Below are positions 12,201-21,200 of a DNA stretch of 64,000 bases, piece by piece. The stretch's first letter is position 1, and the number at the start of each line of letters is the position of its first letter. The stretch is from Pycnopodia helianthoides (lineage: Eukaryota > Echinodermata > Asteroidea > Forcipulatida > Asteriidae): contig CM063251.1 in the NCBI GenBank assembly GCA_032158295.1, positions 11,633,016 through 11,697,015 on the forward strand, read 5' to 3'. The notes below the pieces were generated by a model, which did no database searches, was not told the origin of the DNA, and saw only the letters and a list, made by a program, of their open reading frames with translations. The position numbers and the translations under genes were made by a program.

Positions 12201-15200
12201 AAAACAAAAACTTTGTAAAATTGGACCCAAGGCAAATCTCTCAAGCAAAACAATAGGCCCTTAAAACTTGTCGCCATTCTTCTTGTTGGTCGTTTGTTGT
12301 GCGTCACTAAACGTGGTACGAGACCTAAATGTGTAAATATAGCTCAGGTCTCAATTATAGCCCAACCTTATTTTGTCCACTTTTAGGCACATGCTACATT
12401 TTGGTCCCGAGCTACGCAGGGGGGACCAATGTTTTTCAGAAGGGCCACACATTTTGAGGGCAAATTTTCACTTTGAAAGTTTTCAGTGATCCTGCTTTAG
12501 GTTCAAGGAGTTACAAAAACTCAACAACTGCACACCATTATTACGTTTATAGGGCTCGGTCTGTAGTCAGGTGCATACAAATCGTTTATAAAAACCCATG
12601 GTCCTCCTACGCACATTTTCTAAGATAATAAACCCATTATTATTATTTTATTGATAAACAGCTTTGTGAAAATGGGCTCGTATTATTATATGAGTTCAGT
12701 TTATGTTGTGTTTTGTTTGATTTATTACCCATTATTAATGACAGAAAATGGCGACATCGACAAGGATGAGCTGCGAGGCCTTCTGAAGACTGGAATGGAT
12801 GAAAGTTCAGTGCCCCTTAGTGAGGACAAGTTAGATCATCTGACAGATACGCTGTTTACGAGTGCCGACCAGGACAACAGCGGAACTATCTCATTTGATG
12901 AGTTCCTCGATGCTTTGAGGCGGTCAGACCTAATCGAAAATTTCTCAAAGGGGTGTGTTTATTGATTTTTGTATTGATTGATTGATTTATTTATGTATTT
13001 TCCCCATTGTAGCACTCAGAATGGCTTAAAGTGAATCAAACCTGTCCGTTGTCCGCAGTTAGGACCCCCCGTGATTCATACCTCAACGCATGTTCTATAT
13101 AATCACAATTGCGTACGCTCGAACAAAAGTCCGTTAAAAAAAACTATATGATAATAACATTTTCAAAAGGTTAAACCGCAATTTGTTTTAATTGTGTCTA
13201 CTATTTTTTTTTAAATATATAACTCACATTGTGTCTTGCATGGTGATATTTGTCATTAAAATACAATGGACTCCTGCCCTGCCGTCAAAATTGGCTGGTT
13301 TGCACGACGTGTCAACTAAGAAAAATGACGCAAAATTGTTTTCAAAGTTGAATTGAAGTAAATATTATCCCACGTTCAATGTACAAAAACGTTATTATCG
13401 GTCCGCGCTGTATTTCATGACAATGCGATTAGCAAAACTCGAAATGATATTATTGATTGACTGAAACTATATGTATGCATGATTACGGAGAAGTACAATT
13501 TCTGTATCAGCGAACTGTCTAAGTTGTAATCGTCTCGTTCACCCACGTCTAGGTTTGAGCCACAACCTCTTATACCATGCCCGATTTGTGGCAGAGGATT
13601 TCCCCCAAATTTGTTTAACCATACTTTAACACACCCTTTTCCTCTTTTGCAGAAGTCCCCCCTCCCCCAAACTAAAATCCTCTTAAGAACACAATGAATA
13701 CACAGTAGGAGGGAAGGGGTACACCATGCCACACATCAAGCACAAAATGTAACCTTCAGCTAACAAAATAAATATTCGTGATTGTTTTTTTGTTTTGTTT
13801 TTTGTTCATAGAGCCACTGCTTGGTTAATATTTTCCGACAATAAAGAAACACACCGCAAAGAAGTTGGTTGGCTGACGCGAAAGGCCTTGTACATCAGAA
13901 ACAATGTCAAGTTGCTTGTCTTCCTACTCTTCATTCTCTTCATGAATTGCACCCTCTTTGGCTTTTCCGCGCATTTGTATTCGTTTGCACCGGACACAAA
14001 TGTATTTTTTATTATTGGTAAGTGAAGCCATAATTAAGTACATTACAATGGTTTTCGAGTGAGTGTTCAAACATTATATAAGTGTGGACCTGAGAACAAA
14101 AGACGTCCACACAGTGTAGGGACTTGGAACACTTTGTGCACTTTACACACGTCCACACTGCGTGTGTGAGCGTGTCTACCCGTTGAAACCGAGGACTTTA
14201 ACAAAAGGGATATGGGTGTTTTGACAGAGTGAGGACGCCCTCGCTTCGCTTTCGTGTACAAAACCAATGGGGGGCGTCGTCTAAAAAAAGAAAAAAACAA
14301 GTCCAAACAATGGGAGAACAAATGGAAGTCCTCGAATTACGGGATTCACAAACATGCGTGAGTGTGTCTGTTTTTGTTTTACAGTGTTAAAGTTTTTTTC
14401 TTTGTTAAGTGCACAGAACGAAGAAATTGGCACAGTATGCAACACAGAGCTGGGTTGAAGGGGCATGAGTGTTCGAACCGACACAAAAACGATCCAGGTG
14501 GTTTGGCAGACCGGGAACGTCCTCGGTTTTTGTTTTGTGTACAAACCAATCGGGACGTCACTGAAAAGAAGTTATGTACTGGAAAAACCAAGAAATTCCT
14601 AGGTTTACACACAATTTCAACAAACATTGCGAGTGTGTGTGTGCGGTAGTGGTGATGGGGGTATACTGATAATCGTAATACAAACTTAAATCTACATTTG
14701 TTGTAATAATTTTTTTTTTTAAACTGACGGTTAATGTTTCATTGAATTATATTTCAGAGAGAACAACTCTTTACGTCATCGTTTCTATAGAAAACTAAAA
14801 GATAAATAAAAATTAAACACTGAAATGTTACAAACAAAACTTAATTTTACTGGAAACATTATATTTGTTGCAAATAAATTATAGGATTACTCACTCGGGT
14901 TGTTATTGTATTTACTTTTTTTAATTATTATTATCGCATGGCAGCTCGTGGCTGTGGTATGGCGTTGAACTTCAACGGTGTTTGGGTTGGCATTCTGATG
15001 CTCCGCAAAGCCCTGAGTTTCCTGAGAACGACTTGGCTGTATCGTATCCTTCCTTTTGACGAAGCCATTGGAATTCATAAACAACTTGGATACATTATTT
15101 GTATCTTGTCGTTGATACACACGCTCGGCCATGTCGGCAATGCCCGTAAGTAGATTGTAGGGCGTGCTTAGTGACGTCATTCAGGGGTAATTGCAAGGGT

Positions 15201-18200
15201 GTCATTCATTTGATCGTTTACAACATTTGGATTCGGTTCAGACACAGTTGAAAGCTATAGTAACTAGACATCGGCTTTTCAAAACAACTAACTTTTGTAT
15301 TGGTTTTTGTTGGGGGGGGGGTAGAACGACAAGCAAAGTGATCATGCGTCTGCGTAATGAAACAATAACGTAAACAACATTTATTTATTGATGTCTGTTC
15401 TTTAATGCTTATTTGTATTACTTTATATTTGATTGAATAAACCATCTCCCGCTGTAAGCCCCTCAAATCATTGCAAATACTACCAATTATTAAAATCCGC
15501 CCTATATATAAAACCTCTTCACTGGACATGGAGCAGCATGTGCAAGACGTGACCTCTTACAATTCAAATCTTTATTTAAAGGATTCTTTTTTTTTTGCAA
15601 GTTTTTTTTTGTGAAGTCTAAGAGGGCAACGTTTATATGGGAATTTCACCACAATGACTAACAGTCGTTTAACTTTAACTTGCTGGAGACCCATGAGCTT
15701 TGACACATGCAGTCAACATTTAGCTTTGATAGTTACTCAATGTTTATTACCAATACTGACTTCGACTTGTGACCACTGGGGTTCCGTTCTGCCGTATAGT
15801 TACGTTACAGAGCTTCAAGAACTTCACGGCAATAGAGCTACTATTCACGGACCCGTCTCTCCTGCCTGTTGGACTACGAGTCGGTAGGCTAGAGGGGAGT
15901 GCCTTTATCACAGGTTGGATCCTCGACGCCGTCCTGCTGGTCCTTATAGTGGGATCGCTCTCATTCGTCAGACGATCGGGTCACTTTGAGGTCTGTATTT
16001 ACTAAAAACTGTATTGATAAACAAATGTTTTTGGGCAAATTGGAAAGTGCACTAAATGTTTCTTGTCTTAAAAAAATAAAATAGTTAGTGACCCTATAGC
16101 AGACTTTGTTTGCATTTATTGGTTGGTGAGCGCTTTGCAACAGCTGATTTTATTTTCTTATTTTAATTTTCTCAGGTGTTTTTCTGGACACACAAGATAT
16201 GTTACCTGTTGTTCTGGTTCTTTCTCATCTTACACGGGCCGAGATTTTGGTGTTGGTTCGTGGGTCCCGCCGTGTTGTTATTCCTCGAGAAGTTCAGCGA
16301 GATGAAAATCATCAAGGCAATTCGCTTCGGCAAGACCTACGTGAAGGAGGTGAACTTATTACCTTCTGGCGTGAGTATTTTGGGTTTTCCCATAAAGTAA
16401 ACCGAACTTCATGAGTCAAACAATTGCATTGTTGTGGGGATCCAATGCATTTTAATACGGTTTTTGGGGTGTCTTGACTCCTTTAACTTTTGAGTTATTT
16501 ACTTTAATATTGTGTAATATTATTGTTTATACAGGTTACTCATTTAGTCTTAACGAGACCGCCTAACTTCAAATATCAAGCTGGTGATTACATCTTCATT
16601 CAAATTCCCACGATGGCGCCCAACGAGTGGCATCCGTTTACATTAAGCAGTGCTCCCGAGCAAATGGGTGCGTATTTGTTATAATACCCTGTCCATCTTT
16701 ACATCTGTTACTCTTGCTTTTAAAATGCCCGCTGTCTGAGACAACTTATTCTTAAATGCGGGAGTAACCCCAGGAATTACACAAATGCAGGAAGGTTCCA
16801 CTAGTTTAATACTAGCTCCCCAGTAGCCAAAAATTTTGATTGGAAGGGGAGGGATTTTTGAAACCTCAGAACCTAGCACAGGCTGTCATCAAGACATCTA
16901 GAAGCCTACTACAAAGAACAGGTGGATCCACTTTATCATCAGAGGGTTAGACCTGTGTAGGTCTGCATGTCCGTACAATTTTGTGCACGTAGTATATGAG
17001 TGAAAATGTTTTCCAGCCCCTCAAACAAACAGCTTTGGGACCTTTCCCCCTCTTAGATAAATGGAATGGTCCAGTCTAGGATGTCAAGGACTAGACTCCC
17101 CATCAGGATACAGTACTTTGGGGAAAACAGTGAAATAAATAATATATGTGCCAAGACTTCGTGTTACCATCTCTCATGCACTTAAGGGTTTTAGATAACT
17201 GAATACTATATCAAATGCCATTCTGGTTTACGATTGTGGCATGCTCTAGTCACAAGGCAATTTTCAAAGATTATCGACTCGATTTACAAGAAAGACAATA
17301 ACAACAAAAACAACAACAAAAGCGAGACCGAGGTCGGTATTTCAGGTATTTACCAATCCATATCGAAGTCTCAAGTTGCAACCAAATGGTTTACAAGAAA
17401 ACAACAAACTTTAACCGATAAGGGGTAATTAAACGTTTGTTTCAATGCGTAATGTTCAACCAAAATGTGTCCATCAAAAAAATATATATACATTTTTGTG
17501 AAAAAAGGCTATGGCTTAGCTCGAGCACAAGTTTTTAAAGAGCATACTTTTTCTCAGAAACTGCAGAAAGCAAAATAGTTCTAAGAGTAACGAGAAAGGA
17601 GTTATGTTTTATTGTTCTGTTCAATCGATGTTATCAATATGAATCCAATCAATATAAACCACTAAACCTCTTGAGAAATTTCCATATGAATTACTCTCAA
17701 AGTTGAGGAAATGTCAGAAGAACCTACAAGTCACTTTCTCTTATTTTGATTGCCACAATCAAAATAAGCCTCGATATCAACTTCCACAAAATCTCCGATA
17801 TAGCAAAAACTATTTTCTTCCCACTAAAACTTGACCACCTGGATTTGGTCGTCATCTTTGGGTTATTGCAACAAAGAAGCGGCTTTACAAAACGCCAAAC
17901 GGACCTCCCACGCATGACGTAACTCGGGTGATGACGTCACGGGGCTTTTTTGCGAATCTTCTTGAAAAGAAGGGTATTCAAAATTATTGTTTGGTTACGA
18001 TTAAAATTTGTTTACTCTCGTATGAACTCATTTTAAATGAATCTCAGCAAAGATCACGTTGCCATTTTCGTTTCAGCTGGTCTTTAATCTTAATTTAGTT
18101 ACAACAAATTTATAGTTTACCAGAAACATAATTATCTAGCAAGTAGCTTGTTAACATTTTTGACCGTGTGTTTTCGTAGATTCTATATCGGTCCACGTAC

Positions 18201-21200
18201 GGTCTGCCGGTAACTGGACAAAGTGCCTGTATCAGTACTTCGACCACATGACGTCACAACGTCCTCACAAATTATCTGTTAGTGTTGGAGGAAATGTCAA
18301 CCGAGGTTTTGACATGTCGTCGGCGGACGAGGGGAAAGATGCCGTGAACATCGTCTCCTTAGAAGAGACGGCAATCGAAGTGCAGGATGACTCAGATTTG
18401 AAGGAAGATGTTCACAACGATAGGCCATTCTTCTTTAAGAGCCGTCGGCTTAAATTTCTGCCGCCCTCGGACGTCTCACCAACCTTCTCAAAAGTGAGGC
18501 ACAATGCCCCAGATACTACACATGAATCAGCTGAAGGGAACAAGCTTAGCGATTGTGTGGAAAGCAAAGATGGTGATACGGAAAAAGTTACAACTGAAAG
18601 TGGAAAAAGTGTAAGTTCAATAATACGAAGTAAATACATGTTTGGCCTCTTGGGGGCGGTTGTCATTATTACGCAATTTATTTGAGGGGCTTTATGCTTG
18701 CACGTGAAGAGCGGTGAATCGTGTGTGTACTGAACTCACTGTGCTATGTATAAGTTAAAGTTTGACTCAAAATTTGGTGAAAGTGCCTTGAATGACGTAG
18801 CCTTCGTTTCGACTAGAGAGGTATTTCACATTATTTTGTTCTTAATTATTTTATCTAGTTTTGTAAGACTGTGATAAAAAAAAGTATTTTGTCATCAGCA
18901 AGCAGCAGGGTGCATATCACCATCAGTGTATAAATTGACTAGAACAGGATTTGAACCTGCAACCCCTCGATTAACATCGTGTGGCATGCTGCCGAAAATT
19001 TGCCTCTTCGGGGACCCCTTCGGGATAGGTAAGAATTTTGGCGGTTTTATTGCATCAACATTTTTGGAGATAAGACTAAGACTGAGTGGTGGTATGCTGC
19101 GGAAAATTTGCCCTGAGCTATTTGGCCTTATAATGGTGGTCACCCTATTTTTGTCAATATTTTTGATGGGGGAGGGGGTTTCCAGTCAGAAGCCATTCAA
19201 CCTGTAACCTGGGATCACAATTTTATGGCACAACATGGGAAGCGGCAGCAAAGGGGATCACCTTAAACATGTTAAAGGCAAAGTATACCTTTGGTTTTTG
19301 GGACCGTTTGATTGTATTAATCCTATGTAGAAATAAACAAACCTAACCTGTGAAATTTTCATTTCAAAAGGTGGTTGCGTTTTTTGAAATATTGCTAAAA
19401 TCCGCAGCGAATATGTCCATGCATAAAGAATAATCCCTAAAAGGAATACCTGATCTGAGAAACGCTTCTGATAGAAACGTTTCTCAGATTCAAATTTTTG
19501 TGGATAAAAACTGACATATTTTTTTATATCCACATTATTTTTAATTGTAATATTTTTCAAAATTCTTTATACTATCGAAAGTTGATGTACTTCTAACCAA
19601 TTAAGTTTTTATTGCCATTAATTTTTAGAGTGATTACCAATCGTGTACCTTCCCTTTAGGGAGATGTGACTTTTTATTTCAAATATCAAGTATCTTTTCA
19701 ATTATCACGTCAAATATCAAATATCCCTTCCTCAAGGGAAAGGCTCGATAAAATGTACCCAGTCAGTGTCCCTTGTGGTTTATTACTTTTTTTTAAAGGC
19801 AGTGGATACTTTTGGTCGTTACTCAAGAAACACATTACCATCAAAACTTACTTGGTAAGGAGCACCTGAGAGCTGCTGATAGTATAACACATTGTGAGAA
19901 ACGACTCTCTCTGAAGTAATGTAGTTTTTGAGAAAGGGGTAATTTCTCACTGAAATATTTGAATCTGAGATCAGAAAGCACACAATTTTATGCAACGAGG
20001 GTGTCTTTTCCTTTCATTATTTTCTTGCAACTTTGATGATCAATTGAGACACAATTTTCACAGGTTTATTAGTTTATGCATATGTTGGGATACACCAAGC
20101 AAGGATACTAGTCTTTGGCAATACCAAAAGTATATCCTGCCTTTACTGTATAAATTTTGTTAATTCTTGTAAAATACAAATAAATTTGTTTTGTTGTTCA
20201 ATATTTCAATGTGTTTGATTCTCCTATTAATTCTGAATTTTTATTTTTTAGGAGAGCTATGCTATTGCTGATGAAGACCCGCATTTTTCATCCAGGGGGA
20301 ACACGGTCACACCCGCAGAAATCAAGAAAGAAGAACAAGAAGGACATACCAACAACATGAAGTTTGATTTGAAATCCAAGGGTAGAACACGAGTAGGTAT
20401 CAAAGTAGACCTAGTGTTACATTTCTAGGTGTGTGGCAATGGTTGATGACATCTTTACCAAGAAGAATTTGAAGAACTTTGTATGGTGGGGAAAGTGTAG
20501 TTAAAAAAAAAATTTTGCAATGATTTGTTGCACCACAAGTTCAGCTGTTGAAGTTCTGAAAAGAACCAATGGTGTAATAATTCATTGTTTTTAGCCTATA
20601 CAGATTTGTTTACATCACTCTGGTTCTTCTCAGAACCATTAATATGTTTTGTCTCAGAACCATCACAACTCATTATATATGGTGTTACCCCAGTCCTTGG
20701 TTTCTAGGTATCTTTTCTGCTGATGTTTCCTTAAAAGTTACCAAGGAAAGCAATTCTACTCGACAGGATAGGATTTGTTTGGTAATGCTTTTTGATTATT
20801 TGTAGTTCCCCCAACCTTTCCTGTCCCCATAATTTTCTGAAATTGGGAACAAGTTGGCTCAGCAGTATGTTCCCCTGTCTGTACTACCCTGTGGATCTTA
20901 ATTTAAAACCCACCTCAAACCAGAGCCCTTCATTGGTTTAGTCTCTAATTTCATTATGTGGTGTTTTTTTATTTCTTATTTTTATTTCGGGTTTTCCTTC
21001 CTGAGAGTGAACATTACTTTGACCAATTCTCTAACCAGGTTTCCTCAAGCCCAGAAGTTTCCTTGCTAATCATTTCGGAGGATCCGTCGGCTTCATTTCC
21101 AGAAACATACATTAATTAATAAATGTTTTGATTTGTTTAGGTTCATATCCAAGGACCGTATGGTACCCCCAGCACCGGTATCTTCCAATCAGAGCATGCC

